A DNA stretch of 64,000 nucleotides from an uncultured Cryptobacterium sp. (GTDB taxonomy: Bacteria; Actinomycetota; Coriobacteriia; Coriobacteriales; Eggerthellaceae): assembly GCA_958410215.1 (NCBI GenBank), contig CATYOF010000008.1:1-64000 (forward strand), written 5' to 3'. The first letter of the stretch is position 1; the number at the start of each line of letters is the position of its first letter. A program made the translations under genes and the position numbers. The notes beneath the pieces were generated by a model. It made no database searches. It was not told the origin of the DNA and was given only the letters and a program-made list of their open reading frames with translations. Below are positions 43,549-53,131 of the stretch, in pieces.

Positions 43549-44709
43549 ATGAAGTTTTCGCGCGCTACCTTATCCGATCTTCCAGAATTCCATGTTGGAC
43601 ACGCGCAAAATAGCGAGGCTGCAACTGGTTGTACCGTTGTAGTATCACCGGAAGGCGCCACCTGTAGCGTAGATGTTCGAGGTGGTGGTCCTGCAACGCG
43701 CGAAACCGATCTCCTTAAGCCAGAAAATATGGTTGAAGCCGTACATGCCGTAGTTTTAAGTGGTGGCAGCGCTTTTGGCCTCGAAGCATCCACGGGAGTA
43801 ATGCAAGCACTTGCCGAAAAAGGAATTGGATTTGAGTTGTGCGGCTTACATGTACCTATTGTAGTGGGTGCCTGTTTATTTGATCTTCCTTACGGTAAAC
43901 CAGAACATCCTACTGCCGAAATGGGTGCATTCGCCTGCAAAGCTGCGTTGAGCGGCGCCATGGAAAACGAAGCCGCTAAATCGCCTCTATGCGTTCCTGA
44001 AGAAGCCTCTTTCACTGTTCTTTCGGGTACGGCAGAGGGAAACGTTGGTGCTGGTTGTGGTGCCACCGTGGGAAAAATGCTTGACCCTATGCAAGCAACC
44101 AAATCCGGCTTGGGCATATATGGAGTTCGTTGTGGTGACGTAGTAGTCGTAGCAATTGTTGCTGTTAACGCACTTGGCACCGTTTGCTTACCTGATGGCA
44201 CTCCCCTCGCCGGACATCGTGATACCAATGGTTGCTTAATGAATCCACTTGATCCTGTTCTTTTATCTATGGCGCCCCAGTCTTCTACAGAAGTAGCCTC
44301 ATCTTCACATCCCGAAGAAGAAAATTCGACCTGTCCCGAAAACGATACGCGCTTTAGCACAACCACTTCCCCTGGTTGCACCACCCCATGCACCAATACC
44401 ACCATTGGCGTGGTGCTAACAAACGCAAAACTTGCTAAAGCACAATGCCAAAAGGTATCTTCCATTACCCACGATGCTTATGCACGAACTATAAAGCCTG
44501 TTCATACTTCTGCCGATGGCGACACAATATTCACCATGGCATCAGGCAAACAAGATGCGCCATTCGATTTAGTTGCAATTATGACAACCGAAGCTATGCA
44601 GGATGCCATCCTTCGCGCTGTCGCAACGGCAAAAGCTGCCTGCGGACTACCTGCCGCACAAGATATTAACCCGGAATTATGCGCGAAGATTTTCAATGAC
44701 TTTTCTTAA
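43549..44709 (+). CDS. P1 family (S58 DmpA/NylC-like) peptidase
   Basis: A 386-residue N-terminal-nucleophile hydrolase. Family blocks are GGGPATRETDLL, SGGSAFGLEASTGVMQ near residue 66-81, EGNVGAGCGATVGK, and TTIGVVLTNAKL. By analogy with NylC the precursor should cut itself between N283 and T284, leaving Thr as the new N-terminal nucleophile. Immediately before this lies a ~35-residue insert rich in S, T, E and P (about 246-282), which would end up at the tail of the alpha chain. Such enzymes hydrolyse small peptides or amides. AAAGGAG lies eight bases before the ATG. Substrate is unknown. Confidence 0.85.
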   Translation: MKFSRATLSDLPEFHVGHAQNSEAATGCTVVVSPEGATCSVDVRGGGPATRETDLLKPENMVEAVHAVVLSGGSAFGLEASTGVMQALAEKGIGFELCGLHVPIVVGACLFDLPYGKPEHPTAEMGAFACKAALSGAMENEAAKSPLCVPEEASFTVLSGTAEGNVGAGCGATVGKMLDPMQATKSGLGIYGVRCGDVVVVAIVAVNALGTVCLPDGTPLAGHRDTNGCLMNPLDPVLLSMAPQSSTEVASSSHPEEENSTCPENDTRFSTTTSPGCTTPCTNTTIGVVLTNAKLAKAQCQKVSSITHDAYARTIKPVHTSADGDTIFTMASGKQDAPFDLVAIMTTEAMQDAILRAVATAKAACGLPAAQDINPELCAKIFNDFS

Positions 44710-44777
44710 ACCATCTCTCAAGCCATTACGAGATACGAATTATTTGACTGCAATCTTATTTACAACCGGCGATTATG

Positions 44778-44823
44778 GGTTATATAAAAAGGGGCTTATA
44801 TCCTAAGCCCCTTTTTATATAAC
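44778..44823. terminator. bidirectional terminator with a 21-bp stem
   Basis: A perfect 21-base inverted repeat from GGTTATATAAAAAGGGG to its complement, with loop TATCC. A-rich and T-rich arms serve both strands. Confidence 0.85.
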
Positions 44824-44850
44824 CGCCAATTTTTATTGCTATAACCGCTA

Positions 44851-44880
44851 AAAGGCAAGCCAAAATGACTTGCCTTTTTT
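44851..44880 (+). terminator. second, tandem terminator
   Basis: AAAGGCAAG (44851-44859) pairs with CTTGCCTTT (44869-44877) and runs into T6, 28 bases after the first terminator. Confidence 0.8.
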
Positions 44881-44915
44881 CGCATCACTCATACCGCGCA
44901 GCATAGTTATATAAG

Positions 44916-45839
44916 TTACGCCGCAGTAGAAGAACAATTAAAAGGTAAAGAGGTATTTGAATCGCTTTCGTTACTAGTGGAAATTACGGTATCTGAAGGG
45001 TTAACTATGTCCTCTTCCATGATAAGTTCACCAATAGAATCAGCAGTAATAGTTCCACGCAACGGGTTTTTCACACTGTCAATACAGCTATGTACTTCAG
45101 CCTGTACTTCGCTACGTTCGAAAGCTAAATCGCATTCCTCCATCGTGCAATCTTCCAACACTAAATTTTTACAATAGCAGAATGGCTGAGTTCCTTTAAT
45201 GTGACAACGAACTAATCGTAAGTTTTCTGAATACCATGCAAGGTATTCTCCTTCAAGTACGCTGTCATACACAGTTACGTTCTTAGCGTGCCAAAAAGCA
45301 TCTTTAGTCTTGAAATGAGAATTCGTTACTTCCATGTCCGTTACATATTGAAACGAATATTTTGCGGTCATGTCCAAATTGTTAATGTGAACATTCTTGC
45401 ATTCAAAGAAGGGATATTCAGAAATAAGTGAACTATTGCTCACTTCTACATCGCGACATCGCCAAGCAAATTCAGATGATTGAACGCTGCATTCGTCCAG
45501 TTTTACCCCTTCACATTCGCGAAGCGCCTTAATTCCAGCAAGAGTACTGTTAGTTATTTCAAGATCACGGTCATACCATAGCGCTGCTCGACAAGTTTCC
45601 GGCATGGTGCAGTGTTGCATAGTGGCGTTCGTAACGTGCCACATAGGATAACGTAAACGCAAGTCACACTGCTGCAGTTGTATATGAGATGCTTCCTTTA
45701 AGGCCGACTCGCCATCTGCTGGTCCATCGAAGATGCATTGATCAATTGCTGCATTTTGAATACCGTACAGTGCGCGCTCTTCATCGAATGTTTGATTTTC
45801 AATTACCTGCATTGAGGTGCTGTAAGGCAAGGAATTCAT
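44916..45839 (-). CDS. DUF3737 family beta-helix protein
   Basis: A 307-residue protein matching the DUF3737 family. After MQVIENQTFDEERALYG it is built of short repeats (YSFQYVTDMEVTNSHFKTKD, FWHAKNVTVYDSVLEGEYLA) in which x-N/D-x-x-[IVL]-x-[ND]-[STC] turns recur about every 20 residues. This is the signature of a right-handed parallel beta-helix, and nine or more coils fit residues 20-255. No signal peptide is seen. The last ~40 residues are a low-complexity tail. A GGAGG ribosome site precedes the ATG. The family is common in Gram-positive gut bacteria and has no known function. Confidence 0.85.
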   Translation of the reverse strand: MNSLPYSTSMQVIENQTFDEERALYGIQNAAIDQCIFDGPADGESALKEASHIQLQQCDLRLRYPMWHVTNATMQHCTMPETCRAALWYDRDLEITNSTLAGIKALRECEGVKLDECSVQSSEFAWRCRDVEVSNSSLISEYPFFECKNVHINNLDMTAKYSFQYVTDMEVTNSHFKTKDAFWHAKNVTVYDSVLEGEYLAWYSENLRLVRCHIKGTQPFCYCKNLVLEDCTMEECDLAFERSEVQAEVHSCIDSVKNPLRGTITADSIGELIMEEDIVNPSDTVISTSNESDSNTSLPFNCSSTAA

Positions 45840-46235
45840 TATGCACTTCCTCCATACTAATATAACTTACCGTTTCGCTTCGATAAGGTAAGTAACGTAG
45901 TGTTTCTTATATAGTACGCAGGAATATGGCTTACAACAAATGCTTAAAGCAAATAGTTACTTATGCTTATTACGCATATCACGACGATATGCGTAATGCG
46001 ATAAACGCGCTCCAAGTACTTGATCACCGCCCTCGAACTTGCTGATATTTATAGCACCTACCAGCAAGCACCTTTAGATAAAGATCCAAGTTGCTGAGAT
46101 TTAAGAATCATTCTGCGTTCATAAATTACTAAGGGTCATCCTCTTTGAGGACGACCCCTAGTAGTCGGGGACAAAATCCAAAAAGCATTTCATCCCACAG
46201 CTGCACTGAGAAGAGCTTCTCCCTCTTCTATCACT
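45840..46235. other. gene-free region with two hairpins and an acetyltransferase-gene fragment
   Basis: The region holds a perfect 12-bp hairpin, ATTACGCATATC/GATATGCGTAAT (45969-45997, loop ACGAC). It also holds a GC-rich hairpin around 46129-46161 (GGGTC...CCTC/GAGG...GACCC), a likely terminator for the minus-strand esterase-like gene. At 46108-46129 there is a copy of the last codons of the GNAT gene at 48948-48969 (reading YERRMI on the minus strand). No intact gene is present. Confidence 0.5.
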
Positions 46236-48482
46236 TTAATTAATAGCTACCGCATCATCCTTTTCAAAGGCAGAGGGGCTGTAATAGCGGGTGCCATCAT
46301 CGGTCTTCTGATAATGCGACACAAAGTCCCAAACCAACCTGAACTCTTCGGGATAGCAGTTATGTTCACGAGCCAAAGTACGGGTGAACTGTACTAGCGG
46401 CATATCATCTGCATTATTCCAGGTATAGGTGTAATATCGACCTTCTTCAGAAGCAGATGAGCAAGCATCCAAGAAACTCTGATGATCGTTAGGGGTAAAT
46501 TTCAGATTGATACCGTCTTGCTTAGTAGCTCCCATTACCCAATTATAAGCTGAACTAGCTTTTGAATTATCCCATGGATCCTTTACTAGGTCTAGATTCC
46601 TTTCTGGTTCACTAATATCAGCTTGACCGATCGTTATGAAGGAAGGCATCACATCATCGGCAGTAAATTCAGTATTGGGGAACGATGTAGAACCAACTGC
46701 TGCATAATAACCAGCCTCAGTATTGTGAGTTAAAGTCTGAATTGTGTGGCAACCTAATGAATGACCGCTGCCATATACACGAGATGTATCAATTGTTACT
46801 CCCGCATCGGAAGCAACCGCATTTTCAAGCATTGTCAAGGCAGAACGAGAGAAATTAATATTGTCAGCTTCATCACCGTAATTCAAACCAGCAGCACTTT
46901 TGGCACAATATTCACCCATGATTACAACCGCACAGCCTTCGTCGTTGGCAATGGTCCACCACATAGAACAATCAAAGAAAGTAGAAGCCGCCTGAGTCAT
47001 TCCAGGCCAAACAATTACTGCCGGAATCCCACCTTCGCCAGCATTTTCTTTAGCATTATCAGGGATGTACATAAGTGTTTCACGAGGATCCAAACTTCCA
47101 TTGCCGTCGTAGTCATTGAATGCGAACATGCAAGAATACAAGGTGCCAGAAACAGGACTACCACCAGGATTTTCTAAACGAGTAGATTGCAGCGCGCGTT
47201 CTTCAACGGTCTTTTCGGATCCATCGTCACCTTTAAAGGTAAAGGTTTCAATAGCATCACCCGATTCAGCCTGATCACGAGCTGCCTTGGTGATTTCATA
47301 GTAATTAGTGCGTACACCAAGCGCGTTACTATAAGCAAAGCAGTTTGTGTAGCGAGTAAACTGAGAAAGGAAAGCATGAATGTCAGTTGCCGACATACTA
47401 TCCCCATCAGCTACACGAACTTCTGACACGCCATAGTCTGCTCCCCAATTTTTTGCAACACTGTTGGCATACCTAGTTTGCCAAGCATCAGAATCTAAAC
47501 TCTGACGATACACACCTGCTTCATCCGTTTCAACGGCATCATTGACATCTTTCCAGTACTGCACACTTTCATCATTGTTGGCATAACCAACAAATAAGGT
47601 AGGAGCAGGAATATCGGCATTCGTAATGAAGTCACCATTAGGAGCGGCGCCTTCATCGGCCATTTTTGCCAATGTGGCGGAAAAGTCTTCGTCATCATAA
47701 CCCGCATAATAAGAACCATTGTTAATACCGTTATACTCGCGCTCAGCCGAAGCATTTAGCACATCAGAACCAACGCTTTGTCCATTTATGAAAGCCTGAC
47801 CCGCCACATACAAAGGATTGTTAGAAGTCCAGGATTCCAGTACCGCACAGCCTTCGCCATAGCCAATGTAGTAGTTGCAAGAATGGCCCGTAAATACTGA
47901 ACAGGTTGACCCATCACTCAACGGAATTGTGCCTGATTGCAATATGCTGTTAGAAGTAGAACGGGTATCAAAAGCAGTGTTGCCAATGGTTTCGCCAATG
48001 CACGTATTTAAATAATCTGCTTCATCGTCGGGGGTACCCCATGTACCATCGGCAGGCTCTAAAACAAAAAGCAATTCACCATACTGATCGGCTTGATCTA
48101 TCCAACCTTGTTCCTGTAAGAATGCGTAGGTATCTTTTGTCTCATTGGGAACGGCAATCACATTAATATAATTGCGCAAAGCCGCATGTTCAGGTATGTA
48201 TAGTTTTATCGTACGACCAGAATCCAAAGTATAGGTGTAATACCCCGTTACTGGATGTTCATTAACCTTAGAGTAATCAATTGCTATGTTACGAGTGGTT
48301 TTACCTGTTTTTTCATCGGTTACCTGCTCGGTATTAGACAAAAGATACTCATCCAAATCGGTAGGAGAATTTTGTTTTGCGACGTTATTTGTTGTCATTA
48401 CTATCGCTATCACAATAGCTATGACAACAACAACTACAGCAACAGCACCTACAATAAGGTGCTTTCGAGTTTTTGCTTCCAT
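46236..48482 (-). CDS. large membrane-anchored alpha/beta-hydrolase (esterase/depolymerase-like)
   Basis: A 748-residue protein. An N-terminal hydrophobic segment (about residues 8-32, VGAVAVVVVVIAIVIAIV) follows a basic start and acts as signal anchor, so the rest is extracellular. The C-terminal ~320 residues look like a polyhydroxybutyrate-depolymerase/feruloyl-esterase hydrolase: PAVIVWPG strand, then GSGHSLGCHT with the GxSxG nucleophile near residue 569, and a histidine in PNDHQSF. Before it lies DYDGNGSLDPRE (about 458-469), an EF-hand-like calcium loop. The N-terminal ~400 residues are a second, related-looking domain without GxSxG. The ATG at 48482 has GAGGTGAGGG upstream. Substrate is unknown. 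Confidence 0.72.
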   Translation of the reverse strand: MEAKTRKHLIVGAVAVVVVVIAIVIAIVMTTNNVAKQNSPTDLDEYLLSNTEQVTDEKTGKTTRNIAIDYSKVNEHPVTGYYTYTLDSGRTIKLYIPEHAALRNYINVIAVPNETKDTYAFLQEQGWIDQADQYGELLFVLEPADGTWGTPDDEADYLNTCIGETIGNTAFDTRSTSNSILQSGTIPLSDGSTCSVFTGHSCNYYIGYGEGCAVLESWTSNNPLYVAGQAFINGQSVGSDVLNASAEREYNGINNGSYYAGYDDEDFSATLAKMADEGAAPNGDFITNADIPAPTLFVGYANNDESVQYWKDVNDAVETDEAGVYRQSLDSDAWQTRYANSVAKNWGADYGVSEVRVADGDSMSATDIHAFLSQFTRYTNCFAYSNALGVRTNYYEITKAARDQAESGDAIETFTFKGDDGSEKTVEERALQSTRLENPGGSPVSGTLYSCMFAFNDYDGNGSLDPRETLMYIPDNAKENAGEGGIPAVIVWPGMTQAASTFFDCSMWWTIANDEGCAVVIMGEYCAKSAAGLNYGDEADNINFSRSALTMLENAVASDAGVTIDTSRVYGSGHSLGCHTIQTLTHNTEAGYYAAVGSTSFPNTEFTADDVMPSFITIGQADISEPERNLDLVKDPWDNSKASSAYNWVMGATKQDGINLKFTPNDHQSFLDACSSASEEGRYYTYTWNNADDMPLVQFTRTLAREHNCYPEEFRLVWDFVSHYQKTDDGTRYYSPSAFEKDDAVAIN

Positions 48483-48932
48483 AGAATCCCTCACCTCTTT
48501 CACTTTTATCTATCCACTAGTCACAATCTCCGCGCGCATAATTTGCAACCAATGTTTTCTACTCAGCATGAAAAATACTGGTATATTTTCAGAAATGGGA
48601 TTTAAAATTCGAATTTGTTTCCTCCATATCCCTGTGTATTTCTTTCAAAAGTTTTGTGGATCTTCCCTATAGATAAGCTTTATCTCATTGGTAATTCTTA
48701 TTATTGATATTGAAAAATAAAATGACAAATATGTAATTCGAAAGATTGTTTAGAAAAATTGAAATCAAGATCCCAGTTCATTTTGCTATCAACCTTCATA
48801 AAAGAAAAAAGCTCCCTTTGGAGCTTTTATCAATTCAGCACTAATCCAACGCCTTCTTTGCGAAGCAATACAAAACCCAGTAGATCCTTTCACATAGTCG
48901 CCACTATGCCAAGTGCTTTACAGCCGCAATAA
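48483..48932. other. AT-rich upstream region of the esterase-like gene
   Basis: No gene is supported. It carries the promoter side of the esterase-like gene and, at 48801-48828, the terminator of the acetyltransferase gene. The rest is AT-rich without recognisable structure. Confidence 0.4.
48801..48828 (-). terminator. terminator of the acetyltransferase gene
   Basis: On the minus strand AAAAGCTCC, loop AAAG, GGAGCTTTT and a T/C-rich tail. It lies ~105 bases after the stop. Confidence 0.75.
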
Positions 48933-49595
48933 TTACTGGGGTTTGCGAATCATTCTGCGTTCATAAATAGCAAAATCTGGTGAGTGAATTTCGTCATAGA
49001 GTTCAAACCCTAAATGTTTATACATATGCTGAAGTCTATCGGCATAACATTCCAAATAGCAGTTCAACCCATGGGCATCAGCATAATTAAAAAATGGCGT
49101 AAGCAATCTACGCAGTGCTCCCGTACCGCGAGCTTCAGGATCTACTGCCCACGCATAGAAATACAAGTGGTCCTTACCTTCATCCAATTTACGACACCAA
49201 TCAAAATCAGAAATGAGTTCCATCTTCTGCATTCGATCATTTAACAAAGAAAGCTCTTCGGGAGTTGCTACTTCCTCTAGATACTTACCAGTTTGAGCTT
49301 CAAGTTCAGAATGCGTAGTACCTTTTAATTCGCTAAACAAATATCCACCTGTTGCTGCAGCCATATCAGGCAACGCGTATACCGCTTGATAAGGAGCATG
49401 TACTGTAAGATCATCCAAAAATACCGCATGAATAAGCTCTTCTTTTCGTGCTTTAGTGGTGCCAAGTTCATCCAATGCACTAAGCCAGGTAATAAACCAA
49501 TTTTCTTCTAAAAAGCTTGTGCCCATCATATTGGCAGCACGACGAAGCAAATCGGTTTGATTAGGCTGAATAGTTATAAGTCCTGGAAGGTTCAT
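48933..49595 (-). CDS. GNAT family N-acetyltransferase
   Basis: A 220-residue protein with the acetyl-CoA-binding loop VDPEARGTGALRRLL (about residues 151-165) and the C-terminal motif LECYADRLQHMYKHLGFELYDE typical of GNAT enzymes, here read in pieces. The long N-terminal part (1-90) is characteristic of a subgroup often annotated only as N-acetyltransferase. GAGGAAAAACC precedes the ATG. It is a single gene with its own terminator. The acceptor is unknown. The last ~22 bases of coding sequence are duplicated at 46108-46129. Confidence 0.82.
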   Translation of the reverse strand: MNLPGLITIQPNQTDLLRRAANMMGTSFLEENWFITWLSALDELGTTKARKEELIHAVFLDDLTVHAPYQAVYALPDMAAATGGYLFSELKGTTHSELEAQTGKYLEEVATPEELSLLNDRMQKMELISDFDWCRKLDEGKDHLYFYAWAVDPEARGTGALRRLLTPFFNYADAHGLNCYLECYADRLQHMYKHLGFELYDEIHSPDFAIYERRMIRKPQ

Positions 49596-49749
49596 GGTTT
49601 TTCCTCATTTGTTATATTTTGTTGCGTATCGCCAGCAAACAAGCCGCACAGCTAACAGTTTTCTATCAAAGTAAATGTTTCTCATTTAGAAGCATTTCAA
49701 TTCAAGTATAGATTAATCATACACAAACTTCCCCCTTAAGGAGGTCATG

Positions 49750-50688
49750 ATGAACTTCAAGAAAGTTGTTGTAGCTGGCGGCGGTGTGCTGGGAAGTCAA
49801 ATTGCTCTTCAGTCCGCCTATAAAGGATTCGACGTTACTATTTGGTTGAGAACTGACGCTTCTATTGATCGTGCGCGCCCGAAATTAGAACGTTTTCGCG
49901 ACATCTATGTTGCTACCCTTGAAGCAATGAAAAGCAATCCTTCTGCATATGCGCGCGGCTTAGCTAGTTCTTCTGCTATCTCAGCAGATGAAATTAACGA
50001 ACTTCAAAAGCAAGCAGTACACGCTTATGAAAGCTTAACTTTAACTACCAGTTACGAGGAAGCGTTTAAAGATGCCGACCTAGTAATTGAAGCAATCGCA
50101 GAAGACCCCAAACAAAAGATTGTATTCTATACGGAAGCTGCAAAGTATTTACCAGATCGCACGGTAGTATGCACCAATTCTTCCACCATGCTACCCAGTG
50201 CCTTTGCTGATTATACAGGTCGTCCTGAAAAGTATCTTGCGCTACACTTCGCTAACGAAATATGGCGTAACAATACTGCCGAAATAATGGGCCATGCCCG
50301 CACCGAACAGCGTTATTACGATGAAGTTGTTGAATTTGCAAAAGCCATTGGCATGGTTCCGCTTTGTTTAAAGAAAGAACAACCAGGTTATATTTTAAAC
50401 AGCATGCTGGTTCCCTTATTAAATGCCGCTGAAATGCTTGCGGCAACAGGTGTTGCAGATATTGAAACCATTGATAAAACCTGGCGTTTAGGCACAGGTG
50501 CGCCCGTGGGACCCTTCCAAATATTAGATATCGTTGGACTAACTACTGCCTATAATGTCAATGCTTTAAACCCTGAAGCGCAGGACCCCAACACCGTAGC
50601 GGGGAAAATTCAAGCCATGCTTCGGTCCTATATCGACGAAGGGAAACTTGGCGTAAATGCTGGCGAAGGATTCTATCGATATAAATAG
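49750..50688 (+). CDS. 3-hydroxyacyl-CoA dehydrogenase family protein
   Basis: A 312-residue NAD-dependent dehydrogenase. The Rossmann motif VVVAGGGVLGSQIA lies at residues 7-20, with EAIAEDPKQK and CTNSSTMLPS in the NAD domain, and a catalytic histidine in LALHFANEIWR. The C-terminal helical domain (from ~195) holds KKEQPGYILNSMLVPLL. It belongs to the 3-hydroxybutyryl-CoA dehydrogenase group but the usual N-P after the catalytic His is replaced by A-N, so the substrate may differ. The ATG at 49750 is five bases after GGAGG; the ATG at 49747 is too close. It is a single gene, convergent with an SDR. Confidence 0.85.
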   Translation: MNFKKVVVAGGGVLGSQIALQSAYKGFDVTIWLRTDASIDRARPKLERFRDIYVATLEAMKSNPSAYARGLASSSAISADEINELQKQAVHAYESLTLTTSYEEAFKDADLVIEAIAEDPKQKIVFYTEAAKYLPDRTVVCTNSSTMLPSAFADYTGRPEKYLALHFANEIWRNNTAEIMGHARTEQRYYDEVVEFAKAIGMVPLCLKKEQPGYILNSMLVPLLNAAEMLAATGVADIETIDKTWRLGTGAPVGPFQILDIVGLTTAYNVNALNPEAQDPNTVAGKIQAMLRSYIDEGKLGVNAGEGFYRYK

Positions 50689-50812
50689 TAAGCTAACTAG
50701 CGGGCAAATACCCCTACCGCAAGTTAGAGTTAGCGGCCGATATGTGAATTACAGAAAAATGCTGGCGTATACGACAAGTTTTACTAACCCGTATTACTTT
50801 CTCCTTATAGAA

Positions 50813-50848
50813 GTAGCCGCCCTTCCTACGGGAAGGGCGGCTACCTTT
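50813..50848. terminator. bidirectional terminator
   Basis: GTAGCCGCCCTTCC (50813-50826), loop TACG, GGAAGGGCGGCTAC (50831-50844): a perfect 14-bp stem followed by CTTT, between convergent genes. Confidence 0.8.
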
Positions 50849-50963
50849 CAATCCATATGAAAACATGGGATCAATAGGACTAACGAAGTTAATAGTCAAA
50901 AGCGCAATTACAAAATCGCACAAGCAACCAGCGACTAGTAACCAGTAACCAAACTAGCCAAAA

Positions 50964-51719
50964 TTACGCGCGAGCCAAACCATCTACAGAAAGTACTACA
51001 CCCGTTACATAGCTTGCCAAATCAGATGCTAAGAACAAATAGGCATTTGCGATGTCTTCCGGCTCTCCCATACGGCCAAGCGGAATAGACGCAATCAAAG
51101 GCTTAATCATTTCTTCAGGAAGAACATCTACCATATCGGTATGAGTAATACCCGGCGCTACTGCATTAACACGAATATTATCAGGTGCCAATTCGCGACC
51201 GAGTGATTTGGTAAGACCGTTAACCGCAAACTTAGAGGTAGGGTACGCGCATCCTGAAGGCTGCCCATAAATACTTACCATCGATGAAGTATTAATAATG
51301 ACGCCGCCACCCTGTTCTTTCATAATTGGCGCAACCGCACGGCAGCAATAGAACATCGCATTAACATTCAGTTCCATGGTCTTCTTAAAATCAGCAGGAT
51401 CGTATTCATAAATTGATTCGCGAGCAGAAACGCCAGCGTTGTTGCCCAAAATATCAATACGACCAAATGCTTCTTTTACCTTCGCGAATTCAGAAGCAAT
51501 AGATTCCGGATCGGAAAGATTAGGAGTAATTCCCATTACGGGATAATCAGGGTTGATTTCACGAAGCTTCGCCAGTGCTCTATCTACCGTTTCCTGACGG
51601 GATCCACACAATGCAACTTTCGCCCCGTTTTCTAGGTACTTCTTTACGATAGCAAAGCCAATGCCACGTGTTCCACCAGTGATGATAGCGGTTTTCCCTT
51701 CGAGCAAATTCAAGTTCAT
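50964..51719 (-). CDS. short-chain dehydrogenase/reductase (FabG-like)
   Basis: A 251-residue classical SDR. It has the NAD(P) motif TGGTRGIGFAIV (15-26), NNAGV (about 91-95), the catalytic serine in VIINTSSM, and the YPTSK pair (Y about 157, K about 161). VDGLARA at the end is the typical C-terminus. It is closest to 3-oxoacyl-ACP reductase or gluconate/alcohol dehydrogenases of this family; substrate cannot be set. AAGGGG lies five bases before the ATG. It is a single gene. An adjacent hydroxyacyl-CoA dehydrogenase is convergent, so no operon link exists. Confidence 0.88.
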   Translation of the reverse strand: MNLNLLEGKTAIITGGTRGIGFAIVKKYLENGAKVALCGSRQETVDRALAKLREINPDYPVMGITPNLSDPESIASEFAKVKEAFGRIDILGNNAGVSARESIYEYDPADFKKTMELNVNAMFYCCRAVAPIMKEQGGGVIINTSSMVSIYGQPSGCAYPTSKFAVNGLTKSLGRELAPDNIRVNAVAPGITHTDMVDVLPEEMIKPLIASIPLGRMGEPEDIANAYLFLASDLASYVTGVVLSVDGLARA

Positions 51720-51856
51720 AACAACCCCTTTCCACTTGGGTATTTCAACAATGTGTTGAACTTTTATTGAGTGTAGGACATTTATGTCTTGTCTACCGTC
51801 AAGCTGCCCATATACTAGGCGGATGACTGAAAATTACTCGCGAAAGACCTGTGATA

Positions 51857-53131
51857 ATGAGCATACGCATCGCCAAGAACAACATGATGAATGTACACAT
51901 CACCAACAATGGCACGATAGAAAAAAGCGCCAACTATGACACGACGGAAACTAGCGCCAACCGCGACCTAAGCGATTCTTCTTCTCTGGCAAGTCTGGTA
52001 AGGTACCCATCGCTGCCTAACAAACTTTTATCTGCTCTTTTGGCGGTCCTACTTGCATTTTTGTGTGTTACCCCTTTAGCTGGCTGCACAAGCAAAACTG
52101 ACTACGGCCAATACACCGCAGAACCCGGAAGCGAATATCAGACGGCACAAAATGATTCCGCCGATTCAGAGTCTTCATCTGCTTCCTCCTCTTCGTCTGG
52201 CTCAGCAACCAATTCATCCAATTCATCTGCTTCCGCATCATCTTCAACAACAGAAGGTGCTGTTTCTGTTAGTGCTGAACAGGGAGAACAACCCTCCCTA
52301 GCTGAAATACCAGAATTCGAAGGCGAACCCTATATCGAAGTAAACTACAACGAGCCCTCTTTCACTGAAGAAGAAAAAAGCTCCAGCTCCTTTGAAAGCT
52401 ATTCTGATCTGGATTACGAAGGTCGTTGTGGTACCGCATTTGCTCTTGTTGGTGAAGAAACCATGCCAACCGAAAAACGCGAAAGTATCAGTGAAGTAAA
52501 ACCTACTGGATGGCAGAGTGTTCGCTATGATTTCGTGGAAGGAGAAAGCCTCTATAACCGCTGTCATCTTTTAGGCTTTCAGCTGACGGGCGAAAATGCC
52601 AACGAGGAAAACCTAATTACTGGCACGCGTTATCTTAATACTGAAGGCATGCTGCCTTTCGAGGATGAGATAGATTCATACGTAGACGAAACCAACAATC
52701 ATGTGCTCTATCGTGTTACTCCCCTCTTTTACGAGGACGACCTGGTAGCAAGGGGAGTTCATATGGAAGCCTATTCGGTTGAAGACGAAGGCGCAGGTGT
52801 CAGTTTCAACGTATATTGCTACAACGTACAACCAGGCGTAGGAATAGATTACGAAACGGGCAATAACTGGGAAGACCCTTCAACTGCACATTTCGACAAC
52901 AAGCCTAGCCAATACAACTCAATCAACAAGGGCCAAAATAAAGATCAGAACCAAAGCAGTAGCGCAAATCAGGCACAAGACTACGTCCTGAACACCAATT
53001 CGAAGAAGTTCCACTATCCTTGGTGCGATTCTGTTACAACTATGAGCAACCGCAACAAGGAAACCTTCTATGGAACGCGTGAAGACCTAGTAAATGAAGG
53101 TTATGAGCCATGCGGTGCCTGCAACCCGTAA
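51857..53131 (+). CDS. lipoprotein DNA/RNA non-specific endonuclease with Ada-like C-terminal zinc domain
   Basis: A ~424-residue protein. The hydrophobic segment LLSALLAVLLAFLCVTPLAGC ends in a lipobox cysteine at about residue 77, so the processed nuclease would be tethered outside the membrane. A serine-rich linker (~95-140) follows. The EndA/NUC-type nuclease domain (~165-330) has NRCHLLGFQLTGENANEENL with the catalytic histidine near 237, where the canonical DRGH is NRCH. The last ~50 residues (FHYPWCDSV...CGACNP) form the small two-CxxC-like domain seen on such nucleases. The ~55 residues before the signal are unusually long, and an internal start at 51887 or 51890 would shorten them. 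Confidence 0.82.
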   Translation: MSIRIAKNNMMNVHITNNGTIEKSANYDTTETSANRDLSDSSSLASLVRYPSLPNKLLSALLAVLLAFLCVTPLAGCTSKTDYGQYTAEPGSEYQTAQNDSADSESSSASSSSSGSATNSSNSSASASSSTTEGAVSVSAEQGEQPSLAEIPEFEGEPYIEVNYNEPSFTEEEKSSSSFESYSDLDYEGRCGTAFALVGEETMPTEKRESISEVKPTGWQSVRYDFVEGESLYNRCHLLGFQLTGENANEENLITGTRYLNTEGMLPFEDEIDSYVDETNNHVLYRVTPLFYEDDLVARGVHMEAYSVEDEGAGVSFNVYCYNVQPGVGIDYETGNNWEDPSTAHFDNKPSQYNSINKGQNKDQNQSSSANQAQDYVLNTNSKKFHYPWCDSVTTMSNRNKETFYGTREDLVNEGYEPCGACNP

